From Streptomyces sp. DH-12 (lineage in GTDB: Bacteria; Actinomycetota; Actinomycetes; Streptomycetales; Streptomycetaceae): a stretch of 64,000 nucleotides of DNA. The notes below the pieces were generated by a model. That model did not search any database, was not told where the DNA came from, and saw only the letters and a program-made list of their open reading frames with translations. This document shows positions 1-9,769 of the stretch, in pieces. Position 1 is the first letter of the stretch, and each line of letters begins with the position of its first letter. Location: NCBI RefSeq assembly GCF_002899455.1, contig NZ_PPFB01000001.1:1612001-1676000 (forward strand). The letters run 5' to 3'. Made by a program: the position numbers and the translations under genes.

Positions 1-1
1 G

Positions 2-1336
2 CACCCGCTGCCGCAGATCGCGGCGGAACTGGCGCGCGCGGGCCGGAGCCTGGAGGGCTTCAGCGACGACCACCTCGACAACGACGTGCGCGCCGTCTTC
101 TCGTGGTCCTACCGCACGCTGTCCGAACCGGCCGCCCGCCTCTTCCGGCTCCTGCCGCTGCACCCGGGCGACGACGCGAGCGTGAGCGCCCTGGCGAGCC
201 TCGCGGGCACCACCCTGCCGGACGCCGCCGCGGCCGTCGGCGAGCTGGTACGCGCTCGGCTGCTGACGGTGCTACGACGCGACCGGTACCGGTTCCACGA
301 CCTGATCCTCGCCTACGCGAGCGAGCTGGGCGGATCCGACGGCGCGGCGCGCACGGCCGCGCCGTCCCGGCTGCACGACCACTACCGGCAGACGGTGAGC
401 GCGGCCAACCGGCTGCTGCGGTCCAGGGTGTACGAGCCCGAGCCGCCCCCGCCGCTGGACGGCGTCCAGGTCGAGTCCCTGTCCGACGAGGCCGCCGCCA
501 TGGCCTGGTTCGGCGCCGAGCGGCCGGTCCTCAACACCCTCGTGCAGGAGATGGCGGCACGCGGTGACGCCCGTGCCGCGTGGGAGACGGCCGTGTCGAT
601 GCAGCTCTTCCAGCAGCGGCTCGGCCTGTGGCAGGAGTGGGCGGCCGGCATGGGCGGCGCGTTGGTGGCGTCCCGGCGGGCGGGGGACACCGAGGGGATC
701 GCGCGGACGTGCCGGGGGCTGGCGGGTGCCCTGCTCTTCCGGGGCGACACCGACGCCGCGCTGCCCCTCCTGCACGAGGCGGAACGCGAGTTCGCGGGCC
801 TCGGCATGACCCTCGAACTCGTGCACACCCTCCGCAACATCGGCTCCGTGTACATAGCCCGGGGCAGCTCCGCGCAGGCTCTCGCACACCTGGACCGGGC
901 CCTGCGCTTGCTGCGCGTCCATCGCCATCCGTACCTGGAGGCGACCACCCTGGTGTGGGCGGGTGAGGCACACCTGGACCTGGGGAACGCGGACCGGGCC
1001 CTGGAGCTGGCCGAGGAATCGCTCGGCATCTCCCGGCCCCTACGCCTGGTCGACGGAGAGGGACCCGCTCTGGGCGTGGTGAGCAAGGTGCACCGGCGAC
1101 GCGGGGACCTCGGGGCGGCGATCGTGGCCCGGCTGCGCGCCATCGAACTCGCCCGCCGCCAGGGCCATGTGAGCGGAGCGGCGGAGGACCTGCTGCTCCT
1201 CGGGGACCTGCACCTGGAAGCCGGCGCCCCGGAGGCGGCACGCCGCGCGTGGCACGAGGTCCTGGAGCTGACGGACGATCCGGACTCGCCGGTCGCCGCC
1301 ACGGCCCGGGAACGGCTGGCCCGGACGCCGCGCTGA
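2..1336 (+). CDS. AfsR/SARP-like regulator, C-terminal part (5' cut by window edge)
   Basis: The reading frame is open to the left edge, so the true start lies outside; a GTG at 86 is probably internal. The visible part starts in what looks like the winged-helix segment that follows an NB-ARC ATPase (motif RLFRLLPLHPG, then a short helical domain ending in FHDLILAYASE). Degenerate TPR-like helical repeats follow, roughly from residue 160 to the end (ALPLLHEAEREFAG, ALAHLDRALRLL, ALELAEESLGISR). This order is known for AfsR/DnrI-type and related STAND regulators of secondary metabolism. Any N-terminal DNA-binding domain is not visible, so SARP versus plain NB-ARC/TPR is undecided. It ends convergently, 56 bp from the sugar permease gene. 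Confidence 0.75.
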   Translation, partial: HPLPQIAAELARAGRSLEGFSDDHLDNDVRAVFSWSYRTLSEPAARLFRLLPLHPGDDASVSALASLAGTTLPDAAAAVGELVRARLLTVLRRDRYRFHDLILAYASELGGSDGAARTAAPSRLHDHYRQTVSAANRLLRSRVYEPEPPPPLDGVQVESLSDEAAAMAWFGAERPVLNTLVQEMAARGDARAAWETAVSMQLFQQRLGLWQEWAAGMGGALVASRRAGDTEGIARTCRGLAGALLFRGDTDAALPLLHEAEREFAGLGMTLELVHTLRNIGSVYIARGSSAQALAHLDRALRLLRVHRHPYLEATTLVWAGEAHLDLGNADRALELAEESLGISRPLRLVDGEGPALGVVSKVHRRRGDLGAAIVARLRAIELARRQGHVSGAAEDLLLLGDLHLEAGAPEAARRAWHEVLELTDDPDSPVAATARERLARTPR

Positions 1337-1392
1337 CAGGGACCGCGCCGGTCCGCACGGGTGGGCGGAGCACGGACCGGCCGGGTCCCGCC

Positions 1393-2808
1393 TCAGCCGC
1401 CGCCCAGCCTGGTGCCCTTGGTCTCGGTGACCGCGAAGGCCACGAAGAAGGCCGAGAGCAGGGCGAAGGCAGCGTAGATCACATACCCGGCCGACAGGTT
1501 CCACTCGGAGAGCGCCGGGAACGACTCGCTCACCGCCCAGTTGGCGATCCAGTTGAAGGCCGTGGCCACCGAGATCGCCGCCGCGCGGATGCGCAGCGGG
1601 AACATCTCACCCACCATGACCCACAGCACCACACCCCAGGACGCCGCGAAGAAGAACACGAAGGTGTGCGCGGCGACGAGCGCGACGCCCGCCTGGAGGT
1701 CCGGAAGACCGATGTCGTCACCGCTGCCGGTGGTGCCGGAGAAGGCCCACGCCGCGAACGCCAGGGAGACGGCCATGCCCAAGGAGCCGGCCAGGGCCAG
1801 CGGCCGGCGGCCCACCCGGTCGATGAGCAGCATGGCGACGGCCGTGCCCACGATGTTGATGATGGACGTGGACAGGCTGATCAGCAGCGACCCGGACTGG
1901 TCGATGCCGACGGACTGCCACAGCACGGACGAGTAGTAGAAGATCACGTTGATACCGACCAGCTGCTGGAAGACCGCGAGGCCGATGCCCGCCCACACCA
2001 CCGGCAGCAGCCCGGCGCGTCCGCCGAACAGGTCACGGACACGGGGCTTGTGGGTGTCGCGGAGCGAGCGGGCGATCTCGGCCAGCCGGGCGTCCGCGTC
2101 GGTGTCCGGGCCCTCGATGTCCCGCACCGCCCGTCCGGCCTCCGCGAGCCGGCCCCGGGCCACGAGGTGGTGCGGGGACTCGGGGATGCGGGTGGACAGT
2201 ACGAAGTACAGGACCGCGGGGACGAAGGCCGCGAGCAGCATCCACTGCCAGGCGTCGAGGGGGCCGAGCGCGCCCTCGCTGCGCCCGCCGGCGCTTTGGG
2301 CGATGGCCCAGTTGACGAGCTGGGAGGCGGTGATGCCGAGAACGATGGCGGCCTGCTGGAAGGAAGCGAGCCGGCCCCGGTACTCCAGTGGCGCGACCTC
2401 CGCGATGTAGGTGGGCCCGATCAGGGAGGCCAGGCCGATGGCGATGCCTCCCACGAAACGCCAGGCGCCCAGGTCCCAGGCGGAGAACGGCAGGGCGGAG
2501 CCGACGGCGGACACGGCGAAAAGGACGGCAGCCACCCGCATGACGCGGAGCCGTCCGACGCGCTCGGCCAGCCGGCCCGCGACGGCCGCGCCCAGTGCCG
2601 AGCCGAGGAGGGCCACGGCGACGATGGTGCCGGTCCGTCCCGCGCCCACGCCGAAGTGGTGCTGGATGCCGGTGACCGCGCCGTTGATGACGGCACTGTC
2701 GTAACCGAACAGGAAGCCGCCGAGGGCGGCCACGGCGGCGATGAACGTGACGCGGCCCAGTCGCGCGGCGGGCGGTGCCGCGACCGGCGGCGGAGGTGAG
2801 GAGACCAT
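1393..2808 (-). CDS. MFS sugar:proton symporter (GlcP/XylE family)
   Basis: A 471-aa, 12-helix permease of the sugar porter family, predicted to import a hexose or pentose with protons across the cell membrane. Family marks are visible: GGFLFGYDSAVINGA in TM1, RLAERVGRLRVM in loop 2-3, PESPHHLVARGR after TM6, QQLVGINVIFYYSS in TM7, DRVGRRPLAL in loop 8-9, and TETKGTRL near the C-terminus, a variant of the usual PETKG. Length is normal. It resembles the streptomycete glucose permease GlcP, but the sugar cannot be read from sequence. The ATG at 2808 lies directly before the hydrophobic N-terminus after a short Pro-rich leader. Monocistronic; no linked sugar kinase. Confidence 0.9.
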   Translation of the reverse strand: MVSSPPPPVAAPPAARLGRVTFIAAVAALGGFLFGYDSAVINGAVTGIQHHFGVGAGRTGTIVAVALLGSALGAAVAGRLAERVGRLRVMRVAAVLFAVSAVGSALPFSAWDLGAWRFVGGIAIGLASLIGPTYIAEVAPLEYRGRLASFQQAAIVLGITASQLVNWAIAQSAGGRSEGALGPLDAWQWMLLAAFVPAVLYFVLSTRIPESPHHLVARGRLAEAGRAVRDIEGPDTDADARLAEIARSLRDTHKPRVRDLFGGRAGLLPVVWAGIGLAVFQQLVGINVIFYYSSVLWQSVGIDQSGSLLISLSTSIINIVGTAVAMLLIDRVGRRPLALAGSLGMAVSLAFAAWAFSGTTGSGDDIGLPDLQAGVALVAAHTFVFFFAASWGVVLWVMVGEMFPLRIRAAAISVATAFNWIANWAVSESFPALSEWNLSAGYVIYAAFALLSAFFVAFAVTETKGTRLGGG

Positions 2809-3096
2809 AGGTGACGAGCCTTTCGCTCAGGAGGTGGGGAGCCGGCGTCGGCGGTGGGACGCGGACGGCGTCCGGCCTCCCAGCCTGGGCGACCCGCGGT
2901 TCACCGTGATCCGTCACATGACTGCGAAGGGGCCACCGCGTCCCGCCGGGGCATACACCCCGGTACGCACCGCCCCCGGGGCGACGCTTCACACGTGTGC
3001 CGGCAGCCCGGACGGGCAGTCTTTCAACCGATGCGCCCCCGGCCTGCGCACCGGAGGATGACGTCCGTCATCAGCACACCGAAGGGCGGAGACCGC

Positions 3097-3561
3097 ATGG
3101 GCACACAGGAGTCGGGGAACGAGCGCGGAAGGACCGCCGGCGGTTTCCGCCCCGTCCACCGCATGCGGGTACGCCGCCTGTTCACGGAGAGCGGGCCGGC
3201 CTGGCAGACCTGTTCCCTGCGCTACGACCCGGACGCCCCGTACTCCGTGCTGGTCGCCCTGCACCAGCTGTGGCGGGCCCCGGTCCGGTGGGAACTGTCC
3301 CGGGACCTGCTGGCGCAGGCCGCCCACGGTCCCAGAGGGGCGGGAACCTACCGGATCTGGCCGTCGCGACGCTCCTTCGCGTCCTCGCGACCCAGGCTGT
3401 ACTTCAGTTTCCAGACGCCAGCGGAGCTCGTCACTTTCGAGGCGGACCGGGCCGAGGTCTTGAACTGGTTGGACGGAACGTTCGCACGGGTGCCCAGGGG
3501 CACCGAGTCGGACCGGCTGGACTGGGACACGCTGGAGGGGAAGCTGCTGGGCCGGCCGTGA
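3097..3561 (+). CDS. SsgA-like sporulation/cell-division protein (SALP)
   Basis: A 154-aa protein. The conserved body matches the SsgA family: CSLRYDPDAPYSVLVAL, then a WELSRDLLAQA segment and GTYRIWPSR, ending in FEADRAEVLNWLDGTF. SALPs are small actinomycete proteins that help place and activate septal peptidoglycan synthesis during sporulation (SsgB recruits FtsZ). This is an orphan paralogue, not ssgA or ssgB by context, so no symbol is given. ATG 3097 is chosen because AAGGGCGGAG precedes it at ribosome-binding distance; an in-frame ATG at 3061 has no comparable site. The N-terminal 25 residues are basic and unlike the compact SsgB start. Confidence 0.85.
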   Translation: MGTQESGNERGRTAGGFRPVHRMRVRRLFTESGPAWQTCSLRYDPDAPYSVLVALHQLWRAPVRWELSRDLLAQAAHGPRGAGTYRIWPSRRSFASSRPRLYFSFQTPAELVTFEADRAEVLNWLDGTFARVPRGTESDRLDWDTLEGKLLGRP

Positions 3562-3751
3562 GCGAGGCGGCCTTGCAGACTCACACGTGTGATCCTCTCG
3601 AGACATGCCACATATCATCGGGGTGTTAGTCGTATGACAGATGGCTAGTGCGCATCGGTCGCCTAAGGTGCGATCGTCCGGAGACGCCACCGACACCGGT
3701 GCCCCCGGTCACGCGATCACTCGACTATGTCAACAACGCGGTGATGGGCAG

Positions 3752-4414
3752 ATGAACACGAACTTGGCGCACCCCTGGGGGCCGGCGCACTCACGACCTG
3801 GTGACGTGTCGCCGCTGACACTCGCCTCGACGGGCGATGACACCGACGCCGCGGAGGATGCCGCGGCGTTCCTCTCCACGGTGGAGAGCGTGCGGCTGGT
3901 GGCTTGGGCGGACCGGGACGACGCACGCGTCGCCGTCGTGTTCGCCGACGCGGCCGGAGACCGGGCCCTGCGCCTGGTCGGCGAGGCCGCTGGCGCCCCG
4001 GGCCGACCGGTCCTGCTGGTGGTGGGCTCCATCGACGAGGACACGCTCTGGCGAGCGGTCTCCCTCGGCGTCACCGGAGTGCTGCTGCGGGACCGGCTCC
4101 ACCCCGCCCAACTGGTGCAGGCTGTGTGGAGCGCGCTGAGGGGCGAGCCGCCGATGTCCCCCTCTCTCGTGTTCACGCTGCTGGATCGCATGCGGGCGGT
4201 CCAGGCACAGTGCGCGCGGGCCGCCGGGCTGTCCCCCCGTGAGGTGAGCGTGCTGCGCATGCTCGCGGAGGGCATGACCACGTCGGAGGTAGCCCAGCGG
4301 CTCAACTACTTGGAACGGACCATCAAGAGCGTGCTGCACGACGTCATCACGCGACTCGGTCTGCGCAACCGCACGCAGGCCGTGGCGTACGCGATCCGCA
4401 GCGGTGTCGTCTGA
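3752..4414 (+). CDS. LuxR/NarL-type transcriptional regulator with atypical receiver
   Basis: A 220-aa protein. The C-terminal 65 residues are a clear LuxR helix-turn-helix (LSPREVSVLRMLAEGMTTSE then VAQRLNYLERTIKSVLHDVI). The middle resembles a response-regulator receiver in secondary structure: VVFADAAGD, then LLVVGSIDEDTLWRAVSLGV and LLRDRLHPAQLVQAV. No clear phospho-acceptor aspartate and acidic pocket can be seen, so it may be phosphorylation-independent. No sensor kinase is adjacent. The start is uncertain: ATG 3752 has only a weak upstream GATGGGCAG, and an in-frame ATG lies at 3641. The target is unknown. Confidence 0.8.
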   Translation: MNTNLAHPWGPAHSRPGDVSPLTLASTGDDTDAAEDAAAFLSTVESVRLVAWADRDDARVAVVFADAAGDRALRLVGEAAGAPGRPVLLVVGSIDEDTLWRAVSLGVTGVLLRDRLHPAQLVQAVWSALRGEPPMSPSLVFTLLDRMRAVQAQCARAAGLSPREVSVLRMLAEGMTTSEVAQRLNYLERTIKSVLHDVITRLGLRNRTQAVAYAIRSGVV

Positions 4415-4502
4415 CCCAGGGGGCCGCTCACCGACGCGCACCGCCTTACGCAGCAGCGGGGGCCGATTGCCGCCCCCTCCCCCAAGCGACTGGAGCACCG
4501 AC

Positions 4503-5084
4503 GTGTCCCCCTCCGCCCCCGTGACCTGTCAGGTACCGTCCGGCCGGGCCTTCACCGTCTCGACCCGCCGCGGATCCGTCACTACCCGCCCGGCCGCGAT
4601 CACCGACCACGAGGCCGTCGGTGCCATGCACACGCGCTCCAGTCTGGAGTCCCGCTACAACCGTTATCAGAGCGCCCGTGGTGGCCTCAGCAAACGTGAG
4701 TGGTCCGCCCTAGTCCGCCCCGGCACCGGGGAGAGCTACGTCTCCCGGCCGGACACCGAGCCGCTGCGCGTCGTCTCCGTCTGCCACCTGCTGCACACGC
4801 CCACCGAGGGCGTAGGCGAACTCGGCATCCTCGTGGAGGACGCCTGGCAGGACCTCGGTCTGGGGACGGCCTTGGTACGGCACGTGCTGAACCGGTCCCG
4901 GTGCCTGGGCCTGCACACGGTGCTGGTGATGACCGACTGGTCCAACCACCGCATGCGGGCCATCTGCCGCACACTCGGTTCCCACACCCTGCGCGTCGAC
5001 GGGAACATCCTCGAACTGGCCCTGCCAGCGGCCCCGTCGACGCCGGGGCCGTGCACACGCGGACGCGGTCGCCGGGCTCGGTGA
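4503..5084 (+). CDS. GNAT family N-acetyltransferase
   Basis: A 193-aa protein with the GNAT core. The beta4 strand GVGELGILVEDAWQDLGLGT contains the acetyl-CoA pyrophosphate loop in its Q/R-x-x-G-x-G/A form (Q-D-L-G-L-G-T), followed by helix ALVRHVLNRSRCLGL and beta5 TVLVMTDWSNHRM. An N-terminal segment of about 55 residues precedes the fold. GTG 4503 is chosen because GGAG lies about 8 nt upstream; a longer frame would overlap the luxR gene. The acceptor substrate is unknown. It sits 88 bp after the LuxR gene in the same direction and could be cotranscribed with it. Confidence 0.8.
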   Translation: MSPSAPVTCQVPSGRAFTVSTRRGSVTTRPAAITDHEAVGAMHTRSSLESRYNRYQSARGGLSKREWSALVRPGTGESYVSRPDTEPLRVVSVCHLLHTPTEGVGELGILVEDAWQDLGLGTALVRHVLNRSRCLGLHTVLVMTDWSNHRMRAICRTLGSHTLRVDGNILELALPAAPSTPGPCTRGRGRRAR

Positions 5085-5101
5085 GCCGTCCGCCCCCTGT
5101 G

Positions 5102-7933
5102 TCATCGGCTGCGCTGCGATGTCCCCCACGGCGTGCCGCAGGACTCGTCATAGGCGTCCAGAGCGTCCCGGAGCGCGGCGCGCGAGGTGACACCGAGCTT
5201 GGGGAAGACCCGGTAGAGATGCGCGCCGGCGGTGCGGGGCGAGATGTTGAGCTGGCGGCCGATCTCCTTGTTCGACAGGCCGCTGGCGGCGAGTTCGGCG
5301 ATACGCCGTTCCTGCGCGCTCATCGCGACGCCGTTCCCCGAGTTGGGCATCCCGACGCCCACACCGGCGGCCCGCAGTTCGTTGCGGGCCCGCTGGGTCC
5401 ACAGTGGTGCCTTCAGCCGCTGCTCGAACAGTTCCATGGCGGTGCTCAGGTGGACCCGGGCAGCCGTGTACTCCCGGCGGCGGCGCAGCCATTCGCCGTA
5501 CAGCAGGCGCAGACGGGCGTAGTCGTACGTCCACAGGTCGGCGTCCGGCAGTGACAGCGCGGCCTCATAGAGGGCGCCTGCCTCGTCGTCGGGGGCGGCG
5601 ATGGCGGTGGCCAGGGCGAGGATGACCGCCAGGTGGGGGGAGACGGTGTCCAGCCGGGCCCGCTGTCCCGCCGCCACGTGTGCCCGGGCCTCGGCGGTGC
5701 GGCCGGTCCGCATCGCGGACTCGACGAGGTCCACGAACACCCGCTGGTAGTGGGGGAAGTGGGAGGGCAGTTCGCCCGGCGGGGTGACGGCGATTGCCTG
5801 CTGATACGCCTCCTCGAAGTCGCCTCGGCCGATCGCGGCGCGGGCCCGGGTCTCCGGTACGGCCGCCAGTAGGAGCTGCATGCGCCGGGGCTGTGCCCAG
5901 GCGGTGATGGTGTCACAGTGCTTGCGCAGCGCTTCCTCGTCGCCGCGCCCGGAGGCGACCATGGCCAGAGCGTAGGTGAGGATGACGTGAATGAGCTGGT
6001 AGTCGTGTTCCGTGGCGTCCGCGATGCCCCGGGAGGCGATGGCCTCGGTCTTGTCCCATTCGCCCCGCATGAACGCTTCGTGGGTCCGTGCCACCGGCCC
6101 GAAGCGCAGGCTGTCGTACCGGGCGGGCCCGATGCGCTCCCGCCACTGGGCGTCGTAGAAGGTGAAGCAGTCGATGTACATCGCCGTGTAGATGAGCCAG
6201 TTGACGCGCCACAGGGAGGTGGTGGGCGACAGGGTGTCGGCCACTCGTTCCAGTCGTTCGCGGACGCCGTGCGCGGTGCGCGCGGGGTCGGCCACGGCGT
6301 CGAAGCACATGCGGGCGGCCTCGGACATCCTGTCGCGCACCTCGTACACCCCGGGCCACAACTCCGCGCGCCCGCCCCAGACAGCGGCGTTGAGCAGGAC
6401 GTAGAAGGCGTCGTCCGACGCCTCCGGGTCCTCGGCGGACTCGCTCGTGGAGGCCGTCCGCATGAAGGGCAGCAGGATGCGGAAGACCGCGTCCACGTCA
6501 CCCTCGCGGTGGAACTGCACGTACGCCGCGGCCGTGGCGGCCCGGAACGACTCCGTGCTGTGCGCGGTGGCCAGTTCGTGCGCCGTCTCCAGCAGGCCGC
6601 CGATGCCGGCCGCGAACGCGGCCTCGTCCACGCGGCGGGACCGTTCCGCGGGGTCCTGGCTCAGTTCGGCCGCCCGGCGGAAGGCCGCGGCGGCCTCCGC
6701 CGCACCGCCGCGGGCCAGGGCCCGCTGGGCGGCCCGGGTCAGCTCCACGGCGACGGCCTCGTCCGGTGCGTCGGCGGCGTGCGCCAGGTGCCACGCCCGG
6801 CGCTCCGGGTCGGTCTTGTGCACCTCGGCCAGGGCCCGGTGCGCCGCCCGGCGCCGTCCTCCCGGCGACATGTGGACGACGCAGGAACGCGCCAGGGGGT
6901 GCCGGAAGGTGATCTGCTCGGCGAGGTGGTCGAGGCGGACCAACCCGGCACGCACGCAGGTCTCCAGCATGTCGTCGTCCCACTTCTCACCGGCCTGGGT
7001 CGACGCGGCGAAGATGTCCCGCAGGTTGCCCCGGCGCTCTCCCGCGAGGGCGGTCAAGAGCAGTGCGAAACGTGCCTGGGGGGTAAGCGCGCTGATACGG
7101 TCGGCGAAGACGCTCTCCAGCCTGCTGCTGAGCGGCAGGGTCACCGGGAGGGACTCCTCGCCGTGCCGCTGCGCCTCGGTGAGCTGGGTCGGCAGTTCCA
7201 CCAGGGCCAGCGGGTTGCCTTCCGCCTCGTCCAGCAGGCGTCGGCGGGTCGACTCCGCGAGGCCGGGGTGGTTGCTGTCCAGCAGCGTCAGGGCGTCCGC
7301 CGCCGGCAGCGGGCCAACGGGCAGGACACGCAGGCCCGTCGCGTCGAAGGCTCCGCCCGATCCGCTGCGGCCGGCCATGACGAAGGCCGCCCGGCAGCCG
7401 GTGAGCCTGCGGGTGATGAACGTCAGGACCTCGGCGCTGGAGCGGTCGATCCAGTGCACGTCGTCGACCACCACCGACAGGGGCCGGCGCCGGGCGGCAA
7501 CCTGGATCAGCGCCAGGGCGGCCGCCGAGATGGCGAAACGTCCCGGCGCCGCCCCCTCCCGGACGGAAAGCACCTGCTCCAGCACGCCGCTCTGGAAGTC
7601 CGACAGTTCTGTCACGTGCTCGAACAGGGGGTGGAGCAGTTGGTGCAGAGACGAGAACGCCAGTTCCTGCTCGCTCTCGACGCCGACCACGTGCAACAGG
7701 CGCAGCCCGCGCTCTTTCGCCCTGTCCGCCACGGCTTCCAGCAAGGCGCTCTTGCCGACTCCGGGGTCGCCCTGGAGCAGTAGGGCCGCCCCCTCGTTCT
7801 CCGTGTCCGCCAGCACCGCTTCCAGCGCGCTGAGTTCGGACGCACGGCCTACCAAAGACACCGTTCCTCCCGCGCCGGCGGGCGTCTTCCCCGCCGACAC
7901 GCCATTGTGGGAGGGCTCGGGATCACGGCGCAT
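5102..7933 (-). CDS. LAL-family LuxR regulator with N-terminal AAA/STAND ATPase
   Basis: A 943-aa protein with the full LAL architecture. LVGRASELSALEAVL is followed by Walker A GDPGVGKS at residues 55-62 and a Walker B-like LSVVVDDVHWIDRSS near 155. A helical, TPR-like middle spans about 380-840. The C-terminal LuxR helix-turn-helix (MSAQERRIAELAASGLSNKE, then IGRQLNISPRTAGAHLYRVF) lies near 870-930. Such proteins are ATP-dependent, signal-responsive activators, often of antibiotic or sugar-use genes. The target cannot be inferred because no biosynthetic cluster is adjacent. Its end is 17 bp from the GNAT end (convergent). The ATG at 7933 gives a 25-residue leader before the ATPase; a GTG at the VSLVGR position is a possible later start. 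Confidence 0.9.
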   Translation of the reverse strand: MRRDPEPSHNGVSAGKTPAGAGGTVSLVGRASELSALEAVLADTENEGAALLLQGDPGVGKSALLEAVADRAKERGLRLLHVVGVESEQELAFSSLHQLLHPLFEHVTELSDFQSGVLEQVLSVREGAAPGRFAISAAALALIQVAARRRPLSVVVDDVHWIDRSSAEVLTFITRRLTGCRAAFVMAGRSGSGGAFDATGLRVLPVGPLPAADALTLLDSNHPGLAESTRRRLLDEAEGNPLALVELPTQLTEAQRHGEESLPVTLPLSSRLESVFADRISALTPQARFALLLTALAGERRGNLRDIFAASTQAGEKWDDDMLETCVRAGLVRLDHLAEQITFRHPLARSCVVHMSPGGRRRAAHRALAEVHKTDPERRAWHLAHAADAPDEAVAVELTRAAQRALARGGAAEAAAAFRRAAELSQDPAERSRRVDEAAFAAGIGGLLETAHELATAHSTESFRAATAAAYVQFHREGDVDAVFRILLPFMRTASTSESAEDPEASDDAFYVLLNAAVWGGRAELWPGVYEVRDRMSEAARMCFDAVADPARTAHGVRERLERVADTLSPTTSLWRVNWLIYTAMYIDCFTFYDAQWRERIGPARYDSLRFGPVARTHEAFMRGEWDKTEAIASRGIADATEHDYQLIHVILTYALAMVASGRGDEEALRKHCDTITAWAQPRRMQLLLAAVPETRARAAIGRGDFEEAYQQAIAVTPPGELPSHFPHYQRVFVDLVESAMRTGRTAEARAHVAAGQRARLDTVSPHLAVILALATAIAAPDDEAGALYEAALSLPDADLWTYDYARLRLLYGEWLRRRREYTAARVHLSTAMELFEQRLKAPLWTQRARNELRAAGVGVGMPNSGNGVAMSAQERRIAELAASGLSNKEIGRQLNISPRTAGAHLYRVFPKLGVTSRAALRDALDAYDESCGTPWGTSQRSR

Positions 7934-8071
7934 CTGTCAGTCGACTGGCGACTCCCACCGGTCCGGACGGTGGGGGCACCTCGCGGTCACACGTACCCGC
8001 ACGTTCCCAGGTTCAGCCGGAGTACGACCAGAAGCCGCCGAACGGTGCCCGATGGGGCAGTCGGCGGGGAC

Positions 8072-8647
8072 TCAGCGTGTGAGGACGCCGAGAGCCAGGT
8101 CCAGTGACCGCATGGAGGCGTCGGCGTCCCCGGTGGCCTTGCCCCGCAGGGCACCGCCCTCGAAGGCGTCGACGAGGAAGGCCGCCAGGTCGCGGGCGGG
8201 CTCCGAGGAGGTGATCTCCCCTGCCTCGCGCCCTTGCTCGATGATGTCAGCCAAGGCGTCGGTCCATTCGCTGAGGCTGCCGCGAACGGCCGAGCCGACC
8301 TCGTCGCCCGCCGTCGGCGTCTCACTAGCCATGGTGACCAACAGGCAGCCGAACTCCACACCGGTACCCTTGGTCCGGGCCGCCTGCCCGGCGAAGTGGG
8401 CCCGCAGCCGCTCCACCGCCGGGCGGCCGTCGGCCGCCTCCAGCATGGTGAAATCCGTACCGTCGCTGTAGCGGCGGACGATCTCAGCGGCCAGCTCCTG
8501 CTTGCTCTTGAAGTGGTTGTAAAACGACCCCTTCGGCACCCCTGCCGCGCTGGTGATGTCCTGCACGCTCGCGCCGTTGAAACCTTGGCGACGGAACACG
8601 GTCTCCGCGTGTTCGATCAGCTTTCCTTTGACGCTCACCTGGGGCAT
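8072..8647 (-). CDS. TetR/AcrR family repressor
   Basis: A 191-aa protein with an N-terminal TetR helix-turn-helix (ASVQDITSAAGVPKGSFYNH, residues about 26-45), preceded by the usual helix KGKLIEHAETVFRRQGFNG. The C-terminal domain (TGVEFGCLLVTMASE, DIIEQGREAGEITSS) resembles the TetR_C subgroup that controls oxidoreductases and efflux systems. It is divergent from the broken TDT transporter, and palindromic sites in the shared 149-bp spacer suggest it repressed both itself and that gene. The ATG at 8647 overlaps the start of the spacer. The effector is unknown. Confidence 0.9.
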   Translation of the reverse strand: MPQVSVKGKLIEHAETVFRRQGFNGASVQDITSAAGVPKGSFYNHFKSKQELAAEIVRRYSDGTDFTMLEAADGRPAVERLRAHFAGQAARTKGTGVEFGCLLVTMASETPTAGDEVGSAVRGSLSEWTDALADIIEQGREAGEITSSEPARDLAAFLVDAFEGGALRGKATGDADASMRSLDLALGVLTR

Positions 8648-8653
8648 CTATCC

Positions 8654-8742
8654 AATATGGCCGGTCTGCTTGGCCTCGTCAAGACTCCCGTCGCCGAGCA
8701 GCGGGCGACACCCGCTTGACCACTAATACGACCGGCCATATT
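8654..8742. promoter_or_regulatory. Paired inverted sites in tetR/transporter spacer (putative TetR operators)
   Basis: AATATGGCCGGTC at 8654-8666 recurs exactly inverted as GACCGGCCATATT at 8730-8742. The second copy sits in an 18-bp imperfect palindrome (8725-8742, 14 of 18 positions symmetric), the size and shape of a TetR-family operator. Both sites lie between divergent start codons. Assigning them to the neighbouring TetR protein is inference. Confidence 0.6.
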
Positions 8743-8796
8743 GCCTGATCGTCGATCGGCCGAACGCTGTCGCGGCCACCCGGAAAGGACGCGATC

Positions 8797-9769
8797 ATGG
8801 CCAGTGACACTTCCGCCCGCCCCAGACTTGCGTTGAACACCCTCGGTGTCGCGCTGGGTCTGGCCGGGCTGACGGGGACGTGAAGCGCGGCAGGCGATCT
8901 CCGCGGAGCGCCCGGCGCGGTCGGTGACGTGCTGTGGACGGCAGCGGCCGGGGCATGGCTCCTGATCCTCGCGCGTTACCTCGTGGCCGCCGGTCCCCAC
9001 GGCGTCGCCGAGGACCTGCGCCACCCGGCCACCGGCCCGTTCGCCGCTCTGGCACCCGCCGTCGGTTCGCTCCTCGGCGCCCGGCTGGCGCAGGAGCAGC
9101 CCGCGCTGGGCCCTTCCTGTTTGGTCCATGCTAGTGCTCAGCGCGGCGTTCGGCGCCTGGTTCGTGGCCACACTGCTCACCGTGCCGCGCGAGGCGAGGG
9201 CCTTGCACGGCGCCTATCTGCTGCCGACCGTGGCGGCGTCGTTGATCTCGGCGCAGTCGGTCGTCGCCACCGGCCACCGGAGGGTCGCCACCGCGCTGTT
9301 CGCCGCGGGTGTCCTCTTCTGGCTGCTGATCGGCGGGCTGCTGCTGGTGCGGTTCGCCACCGGGCCCGCCGTTCCGGAGCAGTTGCTGCCGACGCTCGCG
9401 GTGTTCTCCGCGCCGCCCGCCGTCGCCGGCAACGCCTGGCGGGCGATCGCCGGCCCCGGCCAGGACGAGGTCCTGCCCGCCCTGCTCAGCACCCTGGCGG
9501 CCCTCCTGCTGCCGCACCTCTTCCTGCTCCCCAGGTACCTGCGGATGAGGTTCACCCTCGGCTTCTGGGCGTTCACTTTCACCCTCGCCGCCAGCGCGAC
9601 CTACGGGGTGCGCATGCTGTCCCTGTCGCCGTCGACCTGGCACACCTCCCTGAGCTGGACGGTCGTCGGGACCGCCACCGCGCTGATCGGCGCCGTGGCC
9701 GCCCGCTCCCTCGCGTTCCTCCCCCGGCCGCGCCGTCTTGCCCACCCCGGACGCGTCCAGCACACCTGA
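8797..9769 (+). pseudogene. Broken TDT-family (TehA/SLAC1-like) transporter
   Basis: ATG 8797 with a good upstream GGAAAGGACG starts MASDTSARPRLALNTLGVAL. A TGA at 8881 interrupts the frame where a tryptophan (TGG) would be natural (GLTGT-stop-SAAGDL). The same frame then continues as VLWTAAAGAWLLILARYLVA and EDLRHPATGPFAALAP to about 9115. The coding frame shifts by one between about 9106 and 9122 and runs on as FGAWFVATLLTVP, LLPTVAASLISAQS and FSAPPAVAGNAW to 9769. These hydrophobic segments match the 10-TM TDT (C4-dicarboxylate/tellurite/anion channel) family. With one nonsense codon and one frameshift it cannot give a full protein. It was probably the target of the divergent TetR. Confidence 0.8.
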